Of a stretch of DNA of 56,087 nt, positions 34,563 to 43,703 are shown in pieces. A model generated the notes under the pieces. The model searched no databases, was not told the DNA's origin, and was given only the letters and a program-made list of their open reading frames with translations. Positions within the stretch are counted from its first letter, which is position 1; each line of letters opens with the position of its first letter. Made by a program: the position numbers and the translations under genes. Source of the DNA: Mangrovibacterium marinum (GTDB lineage Bacteria > Bacteroidota > Bacteroidia > Bacteroidales > Prolixibacteraceae); contig NZ_QAAD01000023.1 of the NCBI RefSeq assembly GCF_003046625.1, positions 1 to 56,087 on the forward strand. The letters run 5' to 3'.

Positions 34563-34682
34563 TACCAATTGTTTTTCAGCGTGAGCCTTAAGCGAAACGC
34601 TGAAATTACAATGGTAAATGCCGATAGACAATTGAAAAGGTTTAAAGAGTGTAACGAATTTAAGCATCAGTTCAATTGCTAA
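34563..34682 (+). pseudogene. Decayed, 5'-truncated copy of the small ORF at 40407
   Basis: The frame from 34563 to the TAA at 34680-34682 reads FFSVSLKRNAEI, then NADRQLKRFKECNEFK. This lines up without gaps with FFTASHKRNAEF and NADRQLRRLKELNELK of the intact 49-codon gene at 40407-40556. An in-frame stop lies directly upstream and the first half (start codon and most of the membrane helix) is missing, so this copy cannot be expressed as the same protein. By eye the two copies match at roughly three quarters of bases over about 100 bp. The DNA between terminator and the next sulfatase otherwise shows no gene. Confidence 0.7.
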
Positions 34683-34734
34683 TCGGTATAAACCGGTGAA
34701 GGACAGCTTGCATAACTTAAAAACACGAACCTAA

Positions 34735-36270
34735 ATGAGAAAAGTATTACCCTTTATTGGCTGTTTTGTTTCTGTATCCGGAGCGTTTGCGCAGCCTCTG
34801 CTACCCGCTGAAAAACCCAATATTGTGATTGTGTATGCCGATGATTTGGGCTACGGCGATATTGGCGTGAATGGCGCTCAAGGCGTTAAAACACCAAACA
34901 TAGACCGCTTAGCCAGCGCGGGCGTGAATTTTACCGATGCACATTGCTCTTCGGCAACTTGCACGCCTTCGCGCTATTCGCTGCTCACCGGCAGTTATGC
35001 TTTTCGGGGCCAGGCTGCCGTGTTGCCGGGCGATGCCCCTTTGCTGATCCGTCCCGAACAGGCAACATTGCCACGAATGTTGCAGGCCTCGGGCTACACC
35101 ACCGCTGTTGTCGGAAAATGGCACCTGGGGCTGGGCAACGGGAAGCTCGACTGGAATAAGGAGATAAAGCCCGGACCTCGGGAGATCGGCTTCGACTACA
35201 GTTTTCTGATTCCCGCAACGGGAGATCGGGTTCCCTGTGTTTTTGTCGAAAATCAGCGCGTGGTGGGGCTGGATCCAACCGACTCCATTCGCGTGAATTA
35301 CAGGGTAAAACTCGATGGCTATCCAACCGGAACGGAGCATCCCGAGTTGTTAAAACAAGCAGCCGATCCGCAGCACAACAATACCATTGTCAACGGTCTG
35401 AGCCGAATCGGCTTCATGAGCGGTGGCGAACAAGCTTTGTGGAAAGACGAAGAATTTCCCTTCATTTTGACCGAAAAGGCCAAAACTTTTATGGAAGAAA
35501 ATCAACACAAACCTTTTTTTCTTTATCTGGCCTTCCACGATATTCATGTTCCGCGCGCGCCGAATGAGCAGTTTGTCGGAACGAGCTCAATGGGGCCTCG
35601 CGGCGATGCCATTGCACAGATGGACTGGTGCGTGGGGCAGGTAATTGAGCAGCTCGAACGGCTTGGGCTGGATGAAAAAACATTGGTCATTTTCTCCAGC
35701 GACAACGGGCCCGTATTGAATGATGGCTATGCGGACCAGGCTGTAGAGCTCTTGGGGGATCATCAACCATCGGGGCCATTTCGGGGCGGCAAGTATTCCA
35801 TACTGGAGGCCGGAACCCGGATGCCAACTATTGTTTACTGGCCCGGAACGGTGCAGGCCGGAACGAGCAGCGCGCTGCTCAGCCAGGTTGATTGGTATGC
35901 CTCGCTGGCTGATTTGGTGGGACATCAGCTACAGCCCGGTGAAGCTCCCGACAGTCAGCCTTTGTTGCAAGCCTGGCTCGGAAAAACATCTGCCGGAAGG
36001 GACGTCATGCTCGAAGAAGCTTATACCTATGGTTTGCGGCAGGGATCGTGGAAGTATATTCAAGCCAGAAAAGGCGAAGCCCCCCGCTGGATTGAGCAGG
36101 GCAAAGGGATCGCCAGCGGAATGGCGAACTATCCGCAGCTATACAATTTGGAAGCAGACACAGCCGAGCAGAACAACTTGGCTGAATCGTATCCCGAGCT
36201 AGTGCAACAAATGCAGCAGACGCTGGAGAAAATACTTGACGAAAGACCGGCTGAAAATCCAGGTAAATGA
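34735..36270 (+). CDS. Type I (S1 family) sulfatase, exported
   Basis: A 511-residue sulfatase with a Sec signal peptide (SVSGAFAQ, no lipobox). Key blocks: PNIVIVYADDLGYGDIG, maturation motif Cys76-T-P-S-R, VVGKWHLGLG, IPATGDRVPCVFVEN, FHDIHVPRAPNEQF, MGPRGDAIAQMDW and FSSDNGPVL. The MGPRGD and GDRVPCVF blocks set it apart from the other three sulfatases here. I associate them with galactose-type sulfatases of mucin-degrading Bacteroides (perhaps the S1_20 group acting on 3-sulfo-Gal), with low certainty. It is the first gene of the sulfatase-GH110-GH89 cassette and runs into the GH110 gene 34 bp later. Confidence 0.92.
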   Translation: MRKVLPFIGCFVSVSGAFAQPLLPAEKPNIVIVYADDLGYGDIGVNGAQGVKTPNIDRLASAGVNFTDAHCSSATCTPSRYSLLTGSYAFRGQAAVLPGDAPLLIRPEQATLPRMLQASGYTTAVVGKWHLGLGNGKLDWNKEIKPGPREIGFDYSFLIPATGDRVPCVFVENQRVVGLDPTDSIRVNYRVKLDGYPTGTEHPELLKQAADPQHNNTIVNGLSRIGFMSGGEQALWKDEEFPFILTEKAKTFMEENQHKPFFLYLAFHDIHVPRAPNEQFVGTSSMGPRGDAIAQMDWCVGQVIEQLERLGLDEKTLVIFSSDNGPVLNDGYADQAVELLGDHQPSGPFRGGKYSILEAGTRMPTIVYWPGTVQAGTSSALLSQVDWYASLADLVGHQLQPGEAPDSQPLLQAWLGKTSAGRDVMLEEAYTYGLRQGSWKYIQARKGEAPRWIEQGKGIASGMANYPQLYNLEADTAEQNNLAESYPELVQQMQQTLEKILDERPAENPGK

Positions 36271-36304
36271 TTCGAATATTGTAACCCGAAAACACCTTGA
36301 AATA

Positions 36305-38143
36305 ATGAATCTACGATCTATTTATCTAAGCTTTATCTTTTTGTTTGGCATTTTGCAGTCGACAGCGCAGGATACTATTTCAATAGCCAACTTTGGGCTC
36401 AAACCGAACACGCGCGAAAATGCTGTGCCTTTTGTCAACAAAGCAATGGATGCTTTGAAGAACGGCCAGAACAAAGTTCTTATTTTTCCCAAAGGACGAT
36501 ACGACTTTTGGCCGCATCATTGTATCGAAAAAGAGTATTTTGAATCGAACACCTACGATATTAATCCGAAACGACTGGCGTTTCTGCTGGAAGGTATGAC
36601 CAATGTGACACTTGATGGCTATGGCTCTGAGTTTATTTTCCACGACAGGATGCAACCGGTTACGGTGGATAATTCAACAAATATTAGTCTGAAAAACTTC
36701 AGTGTTGACTGGGATATTCCGTTAACGGCGCAGGGCGAGGTAGTCTCGTCCGATAATGAGGGATTTACCATTCGTATCAATACCCACGAGTCGCCTTATA
36801 TTATTGAAAACGATCAACTGGTTTTTGTTGGCGAGGGATGGAAATCAGCCATGCACGAAATCATGGAATTTCAGCCCGATACCCGTTTTGTGGAGCCCTA
36901 CACCGGCGATGAGCAGGCCTTGGGCTATGGCTGGCAAAATTATAAAGCTAAAGAAATAGAACCTGGCGTGGTGAAAATTTACCGCGAAGGAGGTTTCACG
37001 CGTCACCCCAAAGTTGGTAATTTGCTGGTGTTGCGTCACAGTACGCGCGACCATGCCGGTATGTTTCTGGTTCATAGTAAAGATATTGCCATCGAAGGCG
37101 TTCGGATCTACCATACAGCCGGGTTGGGCGTATTATCGCAGTATAGCGAAAACATCTCCCTGAAGGATGTCAAAGTGGTTCCCAATAAAGCGAAAGGGCG
37201 CTTTTTAAGTGGGCACGATGATGGGTTTCACTTTATGGGCTGCAAGGGGCAAATTACGGTTGAGAACTGCGAGTGGACCGGATTGATGGACGATCCGATT
37301 AATGTGCATGGCACCTGCGTGCGTATTACCGAAATTCTTGCGCCGAATAAAATAAAGTGCCGCTTTATGCACGACATGAGTGCCGGAATGGTTTGGGGCC
37401 ACGCCGGTGAGAGGGTTGGTTTTATCGAAAACAAAAGTATGCGCACTGTTGGTTATGGTGTCATTGAAACCTTCGAGATCCTGAATAAGGAGGAGTTTGT
37501 GGTTGAGTTAAGTACGCCAATCCCTGAAGAAATTAAAGCCGGCGCTGCGCTTGAAAACCTCAGCTGGACACCTGATGTGGAAATTCGCGATAGCAAGTTT
37601 GGAAGCTGTCGGGCACGTGGGCTGCTGATTTCAACTCCCGGTAAAGTGGTCGTTGAAAATAATAGTTTCGAGTCGAGCGGTTCGGCCATCCTCATTGCCG
37701 GAGATGCCAATTATTGGTATGAGTCGGGAGCGGTGAGGGATGTGACGATCCGGAATAACACCTTTGAATACCCGTGTATGTCGTCGATGTATCAGTTTTG
37801 CGAAGCCATTATCAGTATCCTGCCTGAGATTCCGGAACCACAGTCCGAATATCCTTTTCATCGAAACATCACCATTGAAAACAATACTTTCTATCCATTC
37901 GACTATCCCATCTTGTATGCTAAATCAGTGGATGGTTTGAAGTTTATGAATAATACACTGATTCGCAGCACAGCGATTAAGCCATTTCATAAACGGAAGG
38001 CCGGTATTACGTTGGATGCGTGCAAAAATGTGACGATCAAGGACAATGTGACCGAGGGGGAGGTGTTAGGCAAAAAAGTGGAATTTTTGAATATGAAAAA
38101 GAAGGAAATTAAACTGCCTTCGCGCGAATATTTTGAATTTTAG
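36305..38143 (+). CDS. GH110 alpha-1,3-galactosidase (blood-group B type)
   Basis: A 612-residue right-handed beta-helix enzyme with a Sec signal (FLFGILQSTAQ). The ATG at 36305 is preferred because the longer frame from 36236 overlaps the sulfatase and lacks a signal. It has HDDGFHFMGC (Asp305-Asp306) and MDDPINVHGTCV (Asp329-Asp330), the paired-Asp motifs of GH110 24 residues apart, plus many parallel-helix rungs (ISLKDV, ITVENC, VTIRNN). GH110 enzymes are inverting alpha-1,3-galactosidases. Subfamily A needs the branched blood-group B antigen; subfamily B also takes linear alpha-Gal. I cannot choose between them by eye. Confidence 0.92.
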   Translation: MNLRSIYLSFIFLFGILQSTAQDTISIANFGLKPNTRENAVPFVNKAMDALKNGQNKVLIFPKGRYDFWPHHCIEKEYFESNTYDINPKRLAFLLEGMTNVTLDGYGSEFIFHDRMQPVTVDNSTNISLKNFSVDWDIPLTAQGEVVSSDNEGFTIRINTHESPYIIENDQLVFVGEGWKSAMHEIMEFQPDTRFVEPYTGDEQALGYGWQNYKAKEIEPGVVKIYREGGFTRHPKVGNLLVLRHSTRDHAGMFLVHSKDIAIEGVRIYHTAGLGVLSQYSENISLKDVKVVPNKAKGRFLSGHDDGFHFMGCKGQITVENCEWTGLMDDPINVHGTCVRITEILAPNKIKCRFMHDMSAGMVWGHAGERVGFIENKSMRTVGYGVIETFEILNKEEFVVELSTPIPEEIKAGAALENLSWTPDVEIRDSKFGSCRARGLLISTPGKVVVENNSFESSGSAILIAGDANYWYESGAVRDVTIRNNTFEYPCMSSMYQFCEAIISILPEIPEPQSEYPFHRNITIENNTFYPFDYPILYAKSVDGLKFMNNTLIRSTAIKPFHKRKAGITLDACKNVTIKDNVTEGEVLGKKVEFLNMKKKEIKLPSREYFEF

Positions 38144-38204
38144 TTTTGGGAGAGTCCCGGAATAAATGCGAATGATATAGGGGCATTTTGAATCGTAATC
38201 TGAA

Positions 38205-40397
38205 ATGAGAATAGCAGCAACATTAGTTTTATTGATTTCATTGATCAGTTGTGGTGCAGAACGAACAAAGATTGATGAATTGAATTCGATACATGAATTA
38301 GCGGAACGAATAGTCGGCAAGGAAAATGCCGGGAATTTCATTTTTCGCAAAACGGAGTCGAACTCGGAAAATGATGAGTTTGAGATTGATTTTGAGAATG
38401 GTAAAGTGCTCGTTAGCGGCAATTCAACAATCGCTTTGGCATCGGGTTTAAACTGGTATTTGAAATATGAAACGAACACCGATATATCCTGGGAAACAAG
38501 GCACATAAAGTTACCCGAGGAATTGCCTGCAGCCGCCAAGCCGATAGCCCGAAAAAGTGCGTTTACTTATTCTTATTATCTGAATTACTGCACCTTTAAT
38601 TATTCCATGGCCTTTTGGGACTGGGCACGGTGGGAAGAGGAGATTGATTGGATGGCGCTGAATGGGGTTAACCTCCCGTTAGCCATTGTGGGAACCGAGG
38701 CGGTGTGGAAAAACACCTTAAAGCGCTTGGATTTTACGCAATCAGAAATCGATCATTTTATTCCCGGACCAGCTTTTACCGGCTGGTGGCTGATGGGAAA
38801 CCTGGAAGGATGGGGTGGACCGGTAACGGATGCTTTTATTCAGAAGCAGCTTGTTCTTCAGCAAAAGATCCTTAAACGCATGAAGCGCCTGGGGATGAAT
38901 CCTGTTCTTCCGGGCTTTTATGGAATGGTGCCGCAAGCACTCAAAGCTAAATACCCCGATGCGGATATCCGCGATCAGGGACTTTGGGCCGGTGGATTCC
39001 AACGACCAGCTTTTTTATCGCCCACCGATAGCCTTTTCAATACCATCTCAAAAATCTATTATGAAGAGATGAAAAAGCTCTATGGCGACATCGAATATTT
39101 CTCGGGTGATCCATTTCATGAAGGCGGCATCACAGAGGCAATTGATTTGCCAACGGCCGGGAAAAATATTATCGATGGGGTGAAAGCGGTCTATCCAAAG
39201 GCAACCTGGGTGTTTCAGGGATGGGGAGGAAACCCACAAGCTCCTCTTTTGGCTGATATTGATCCCTCAAATGTGCTAATCTTAGATTTAGATTGTGATA
39301 ACCGTCCGCAATGGGAACACAGAAACGGCTGGGACGGAAAACCATGGATCTGGAATACGGTGACCAACTTTGGTGGTAACGTGGGCATGTTCGGACGCAT
39401 GGATGTGATTGCTCAAGAGCCCTTCCGCGCATTAAAGCAGACGGAATATGCACAAGGATTAAAGGGCATTGGGGCTATTCCCGAAGGCATTGAAAACAAT
39501 TCCGTGATTTACGAACTGCTGTTCGAACTGAAATGGCATTCCGACACCTTAGACCTTGACCAATGGTTAAGGCAATATGTCAAACGCAGATATGGTAAAG
39601 ACGATGAAAATCTATACACGGCATGGCAAATATTAAGAAAGACCGTTTATGGCAAGAAGTTGTCCGAAACAGAGTCGCAACAAGGCACTTCCGAATCGAT
39701 CTTATGTGCCAGGCCTTCCTTAAAAATTGATCAGGTTTCAACCTGGGGCACCTCAAAGCTCTATTACGACCCGTCGGAACTGCTGCAAGCCTGGACGCTT
39801 TTTATCAACGAGGCCGATAGCTATAAAAATGTTGAAGGCTTTCAATACGACCTGCTTGATATTACCCGGCAGGTGCTTGCTAATTATGCTCAGGTGGTGC
39901 ACCGGAAAATGGTAGATGCCTACCAAAACGATGATAAGCCAGGCTTCGACGAAGCAGCCAATGAATTTCTTCAATTATTGGATGATCAGGATCAGTTATT
40001 GAGTAGTGACGATTGTTTTATGCTTGGAAAGTGGATTGAAGAAGCCAGACGAGCCGGAACAACTCCATCTGAAAAAAAATTATTTGAGTTTAATGCCCGC
40101 ACCCTGATTACGACCTGGTCGTTCCAAAACTCAAATCTGCATGAATATGCGCATCGGGAATGGTCGGGTCTGCTATCCGATTTTTATAAACCCAGGTGGG
40201 AAATGTTTATTGACTACTTAAGCCAGAAAATGGAAGGCCAGGAGCCCGATGAACCGGATTATTATGCTTTCGAGCTTGCATGGACAAAGCAGACCGAAAC
40301 TTATCCTTCCAAAGCAATTCAAGACCCTGTTAACCAGGCGGTACGGATTTATAAAAATTATCATGCTGAAATTGAATCGGATTATAGAGGTGATTGA
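38205..40397 (+). CDS. GH89 alpha-N-acetylglucosaminidase lipoprotein
   Basis: A 730-residue NAGLU-type enzyme with lipoprotein signal Cys16 (LISLISC). It has the small N-terminal domain, then YYLNYCTFNYSMAFWDW and WEEEIDWMALNGVNLPLA at the barrel start. Expected catalytic glutamates are Glu306 in SGDPFHEGG and Glu427 in GAIPEGIENN, matching the two in human NAGLU by motif. An all-helical C-terminal domain (about 450-725) follows. GH89 enzymes release alpha-linked GlcNAc, including the alpha-1,4-GlcNAc cap of gastric gland mucin, which fits a mucin-directed locus. The ends of the gene are clearly AT-richer than the neighbouring GH2 and sulfatase genes. Its stop is 9 bp before the small ORF. 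Confidence 0.94.
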   Translation: MRIAATLVLLISLISCGAERTKIDELNSIHELAERIVGKENAGNFIFRKTESNSENDEFEIDFENGKVLVSGNSTIALASGLNWYLKYETNTDISWETRHIKLPEELPAAAKPIARKSAFTYSYYLNYCTFNYSMAFWDWARWEEEIDWMALNGVNLPLAIVGTEAVWKNTLKRLDFTQSEIDHFIPGPAFTGWWLMGNLEGWGGPVTDAFIQKQLVLQQKILKRMKRLGMNPVLPGFYGMVPQALKAKYPDADIRDQGLWAGGFQRPAFLSPTDSLFNTISKIYYEEMKKLYGDIEYFSGDPFHEGGITEAIDLPTAGKNIIDGVKAVYPKATWVFQGWGGNPQAPLLADIDPSNVLILDLDCDNRPQWEHRNGWDGKPWIWNTVTNFGGNVGMFGRMDVIAQEPFRALKQTEYAQGLKGIGAIPEGIENNSVIYELLFELKWHSDTLDLDQWLRQYVKRRYGKDDENLYTAWQILRKTVYGKKLSETESQQGTSESILCARPSLKIDQVSTWGTSKLYYDPSELLQAWTLFINEADSYKNVEGFQYDLLDITRQVLANYAQVVHRKMVDAYQNDDKPGFDEAANEFLQLLDDQDQLLSSDDCFMLGKWIEEARRAGTTPSEKKLFEFNARTLITTWSFQNSNLHEYAHREWSGLLSDFYKPRWEMFIDYLSQKMEGQEPDEPDYYAFELAWTKQTETYPSKAIQDPVNQAVRIYKNYHAEIESDYRGD

Positions 40398-40406
40398 CAA
40401 GCGTAT

Positions 40407-40556
40407 ATGTCAGTTAGTAAGTTGGTTATAGTGATTGTAAGTATCTTGTGCGTATTGTTTTTCACAGCGAGTCATAAACGAAACGCTGAATTTGCAAGAA
40501 CTAATGCAGATAGACAATTGAGGCGGCTTAAAGAGTTAAACGAATTGAAGGCTTAA
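40407..40556 (+). CDS. 49-residue single-helix membrane peptide, unknown function
   Basis: ATG at 40407 to TAA at 40554-40556. The product has a hydrophobic helix at about residues 5-20 (KLVIVIVSILCVLFFTA) and a basic amphipathic tail (SHKRNAEFARTNADRQLRRLKELNELKA). It follows the GH89 stop by 9 bp, so it would be co-transcribed. Existence of a decayed homologue at 34563-34682 with the same tail supports it as a once-functional gene rather than chance. No family is recognised. The tail could form a coiled coil or contact the membrane surface, but this is only a structural impression. Confidence 0.6.
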   Translation: MSVSKLVIVIVSILCVLFFTASHKRNAEFARTNADRQLRRLKELNELKA

Positions 40557-40666
40557 TTAAACTGCAAATTGATTTTATTTGTTGGTGAATCCTTCGTGAA
40601 AGTCCAATAGACGTTATGAAAAGCGTAAAATAATATTTTGACTATAATTTTAAAAAGAATCTGAAT

Positions 40667-42097
40667 ATGAACAATACATTGCTTTTGGCCGGAGCTTCCC
40701 TTTTTTTGGGTACGGCCTGCACCGGCACTGCAAAGAACAAGCCCGAGGAGAAACCCAATATCGTCTACATTTTGGCCGATGATATGGGCTATGGCGATTT
40801 AAGCTCTTACGGACAGCAAAAGTTTCAAACGCCAAACATCGACAAACTGGCGAATGGCGGTATCCGGTTCACGCAGCATTACTCCGGTTGTACCGTATGT
40901 GCACCGTCGCGTTCTTCGTTGATGACCGGCATGCATACGGGGCATACGCCTATCCGGGGAAATTATGAAATGGAGCCTGAAGGTCAGTACCCGATTGCCA
41001 AAGAAACTTTTACGGTGGCCGAAATGCTGAAAGAGGCTGGCTATGCGACCGGCGCTTTCGGAAAATGGGGACTGGGCTATCCCGGTTCGGAGGGCGATCC
41101 CAATAGGCAGGGATTTGATGAGTTCTACGGTTACAACTGCCAGCGACAGGGCCATAACTACTACCCGTACTATTTGTGGCATAATCAGCAAAAAGAAATA
41201 CTGGAAGGAAACAAAGATCACGAAACGGGTGATTATGCCCCGGAGCTGATTCACCGCCAGGCCTTGAAATTTATCGAAGACCATAAGGACGAACCCTTCT
41301 TTTTGTACTATCCGTCCATCATCCCGCATGCCGAGTTGGTTGCCCCGGAAAATTACATGGAAAAACATCGCGGGAAATATGAGCCTGAGAAGAACTACAA
41401 AGGTGTTGACGAAGGACCTTCCTATAAAAACGGTGGTTATTGCTCGCAACCCGAAGCGCATGCCGCTTTTGCAGCCATGATCAATCTGTTGGATGACCAG
41501 GTTGGCGAAATCGTTGCGAAACTGGAAGAACTGGGGATTGCTGATAATACCTTGATCATTGTCACTTCCGATAACGGTCCCCATATGGAAGGTGGTGCCG
41601 ACCCGAACTATTTCAACGGCAACAATGTATTCCGCGGTTTTAAACGCGATTTATACGAAGGTGGCATTCGGGTGCCCATGGTTGCCGCCTGGCCCGGAAA
41701 AATTAAAGCCGGTCAGGTGTCGGATCATATTTCAGCCTTTTGGGATATGATGCCCACCTTTGCCGATCTGGCAGGTGTGAAAACGCCGGAGAACATCGAC
41801 GGAATTTCGATGCTGCCAACATTACTGGGCGACAAACAACCCGAGCACGATTATCTGTACTGGGAATTTCATGGCTACGGCGGCGACAAACAAGCCATCC
41901 GTCAGGGAAAATGGAAAGCGGTTCGGAATCACATCGAAGCGGAAGATACGCCAATCGAGTTGTACGATTTGTCGGCAGATCCATCCGAGCAGACCAACAT
42001 CGCGGAGCAGTTCCCCGAAAAGGTTGAAGAGATGAAGGCGCTGTTTGATCAGGCGCATCAGAAATCGACTATTTTTCCCTTCGCCTACGAAAAGTAG
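40667..42097 (+). CDS. Type I (S1 family) sulfatase lipoprotein
   Basis: A 476-residue sulfatase with lipoprotein signal Cys18 (FLGTAC). Blocks: PNIVYILADDMGYGDLSSYG, maturation motif Cys78-A-P-S-R, GAFGKWGLGYPGSEG, QGFDEFYGYNCQRQGHNYYP, YYPSIIPHAEL, VTSDNGPHMEGG and a C-terminal YDLSADPSEQTNIA. The NCQRQGHNYYP block is seen in the sulfatase group I tentatively equate with S1_16 (4-O-sulfated Gal/GalNAc); confirm by HMM. It begins after a 110-bp gap downstream of the small membrane peptide and is followed by a strong terminator. Confidence 0.92.
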   Translation: MNNTLLLAGASLFLGTACTGTAKNKPEEKPNIVYILADDMGYGDLSSYGQQKFQTPNIDKLANGGIRFTQHYSGCTVCAPSRSSLMTGMHTGHTPIRGNYEMEPEGQYPIAKETFTVAEMLKEAGYATGAFGKWGLGYPGSEGDPNRQGFDEFYGYNCQRQGHNYYPYYLWHNQQKEILEGNKDHETGDYAPELIHRQALKFIEDHKDEPFFLYYPSIIPHAELVAPENYMEKHRGKYEPEKNYKGVDEGPSYKNGGYCSQPEAHAAFAAMINLLDDQVGEIVAKLEELGIADNTLIIVTSDNGPHMEGGADPNYFNGNNVFRGFKRDLYEGGIRVPMVAAWPGKIKAGQVSDHISAFWDMMPTFADLAGVKTPENIDGISMLPTLLGDKQPEHDYLYWEFHGYGGDKQAIRQGKWKAVRNHIEAEDTPIELYDLSADPSEQTNIAEQFPEKVEEMKALFDQAHQKSTIFPFAYEK

Positions 42098-42163
42098 AGC
42101 GACTGGCGGAGCGCGCTGAAAGCTGTTTCAGCTATCTTTGCACGCGAAAAAAATAACAGAAAA

Positions 42164-42204
42164 AATCAGCTGCCCGACGATGTAAAACAGTCGGGCAGCT
42201 GATT
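42164..42204 (+). terminator. Strong hairpin terminator after the fourth sulfatase
   Basis: A 15-bp perfect stem (42164-42178 AATCAGCTGCCCGAC with 42190-42204), 11-nt loop, A-run before and T-rich DNA (GTATTTTA) after, 66 bp after the sulfatase stop. A smaller 7-bp hairpin precedes it at 42115-42132. Confidence 0.85.
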
Positions 42205-42300
42205 GTATTTTAGAATGCCGGGTTTTGGAAGCGCTTTTCAGAACCGAAAAACGAAAAAGCAGTAGAAGCCGTTAAAACCTTAAAACAACGATTAATAAAG

Positions 42301-43551
42301 ATGAAGAACAGAACAAGAAGAACGTATTGGACAATGTTGTTAGTTGCGCTCGCCGCGACGGGCTGTAACCAGCACCAGGAAATTCCCGCGCAGGGAGATC
42401 AAACAATTCAGGTGTTTAATGCAGAGCCGGTTCGGTTTGCGCCGGACGAAAATTGCGATGGGCTCACTCCCGACAGCGATGGCCTGGTTTGCTTTGCCAA
42501 CGGCCGAATTATCATGAAAAAGTTAACGCTTCCGGTTTATCAGCGGCAGGTGAATGTAAAGGCAAAGATGACCCTTAGCTCGGCGGGCGACCGCTGGGAT
42601 AAGTCCGGCTCGTGTTTTATCATCCCGGCAGGCTCCGAGAACAACCTGTTGAACATCCTTCGTGGTGACGCAAGTTTCCCCAAAACAGGGGAAGAGCTGG
42701 AAGGCATGGCCGGGATTGTGCCCGGAGACGGTTATCAGCCATCCATCGAGCTGATGCGCTTTATGACGCCCTTTGGTGTGGGCTATTATAACGACAAAAT
42801 GGAGTTGCGACGCCCGCCTTATATTCCCGAGTGGGCCGAAAATGTGGTGTGGGAACAGGATGTGACCGACTTGCTTTCGGAATTGGAGCAGGATGTGTGG
42901 ATTGGCCTTTGGATTGACACCTGGACGCCGGAGGGCTACACGGTAAGTCTGGAGCTGAACTTTGATGAAACCGAAGGACCTTGTTATGCCAAGCCAAAAA
43001 CCAAGCTGCTTCCGCTGGTCAATACGGTTTATTATACCGGGCCGCAAACCTATCCCGATATTTTTGCCCGCAAGGATGTGGTGGTTACGGCTAGCGTGCC
43101 CGACAATGCCACCAATGTGCGCTTGAAATACATCACGACTGGGCATGGTGGCCATTCGGGAGGCGACGAATTTGTGAAAAAGGAAAACATCATTTACGTC
43201 GATGGACAGAAAGCCTTCAGCTTTGTGCCCTGGCGCGACGACTGTGCTTCGTTCCGCCGGTTTAATCCGGGCACGGGCACCTGGTATGCCGAAGAACGCG
43301 AAGGTGAGTACCTCGATTGGAAAGCAGGCGGATACCAAACAGCCACCATGCACGAACGGGTAAGCTCTTCCGATTTCAGCCGCTCGAACTGGTGCCCCGG
43401 CTCCAGCGTTGTGCCCGAAGAGATCGCTTTACCCAACCTGAAACCCGGGCAGCACGAATTTAAATTCAGCATTCCCCAGGCGCAGGAAGTTGATGGAGAT
43501 AAACTAAACCACTGGTTGATCTCGGCCTACCTGGTTTGGGATGTTAAATAA
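42301..43551 (+). CDS. PNGase F-like peptide:N-glycosidase lipoprotein
   Basis: A 416-residue lipoprotein (Cys22, LAATGC) resembling PNGase F, which cleaves the Asn-GlcNAc amide of N-glycoproteins. Two jelly-roll-like halves: about 75-225 (RWDKSG, MRFMTPFGVGY, WIGLWIDTWTPEGYTVSLELNF) and about 255-416 (TTGHGGHSGGDEF, VDGQKAFSF, RSNWCPGSSVVPEEI). Aligned by motif to PNGase F, Asp60 corresponds to Asp100 and Glu206 to Glu290, but Glu118 is replaced by Asp206. It stands alone between two terminators, so it likely has its own promoter. It suggests the locus also exploits N-glycans; activity is uncertain because of the E-to-D change. Confidence 0.88.
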   Translation: MKNRTRRTYWTMLLVALAATGCNQHQEIPAQGDQTIQVFNAEPVRFAPDENCDGLTPDSDGLVCFANGRIIMKKLTLPVYQRQVNVKAKMTLSSAGDRWDKSGSCFIIPAGSENNLLNILRGDASFPKTGEELEGMAGIVPGDGYQPSIELMRFMTPFGVGYYNDKMELRRPPYIPEWAENVVWEQDVTDLLSELEQDVWIGLWIDTWTPEGYTVSLELNFDETEGPCYAKPKTKLLPLVNTVYYTGPQTYPDIFARKDVVVTASVPDNATNVRLKYITTGHGGHSGGDEFVKKENIIYVDGQKAFSFVPWRDDCASFRRFNPGTGTWYAEEREGEYLDWKAGGYQTATMHERVSSSDFSRSNWCPGSSVVPEEIALPNLKPGQHEFKFSIPQAQEVDGDKLNHWLISAYLVWDVK

Positions 43552-43575
43552 TACCACAGCCCCAACACCGAGAAG

Positions 43576-43606
43576 CAGGCCGAAGCGATTTCGGCTTGTT
43601 TTTTTT
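43576..43606 (+). terminator. Rho-independent terminator after the PNGase F-like gene
   Basis: A 9-bp stem with one G-T wobble (43576-43584 CAGGCCGAA with 43590-43598), 5-nt loop and a run of eight T at 43599-43606, 24 bp after the stop. Confidence 0.88.
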
Positions 43607-43703
43607 ATCAATGCTTAGAGATTTTGCAAGTTTGATTTCTACGAAGGTTGAATAATGAAGGATATGGTTTTAATAGCCATGTTTAACCTGAAAACATCCT
43701 TCA

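Noticed and set aside
40799-41584. 261-codon minus-strand open frame inside the fourth sulfatase
   Set aside because: Shadow of the sulfatase gene on the opposite strand, no recognisable protein.
42523-43353. 276-codon minus-strand open frame inside the PNGase F-like gene
   Set aside because: Antisense shadow with no motifs; the sense product aligns with PNGase F.
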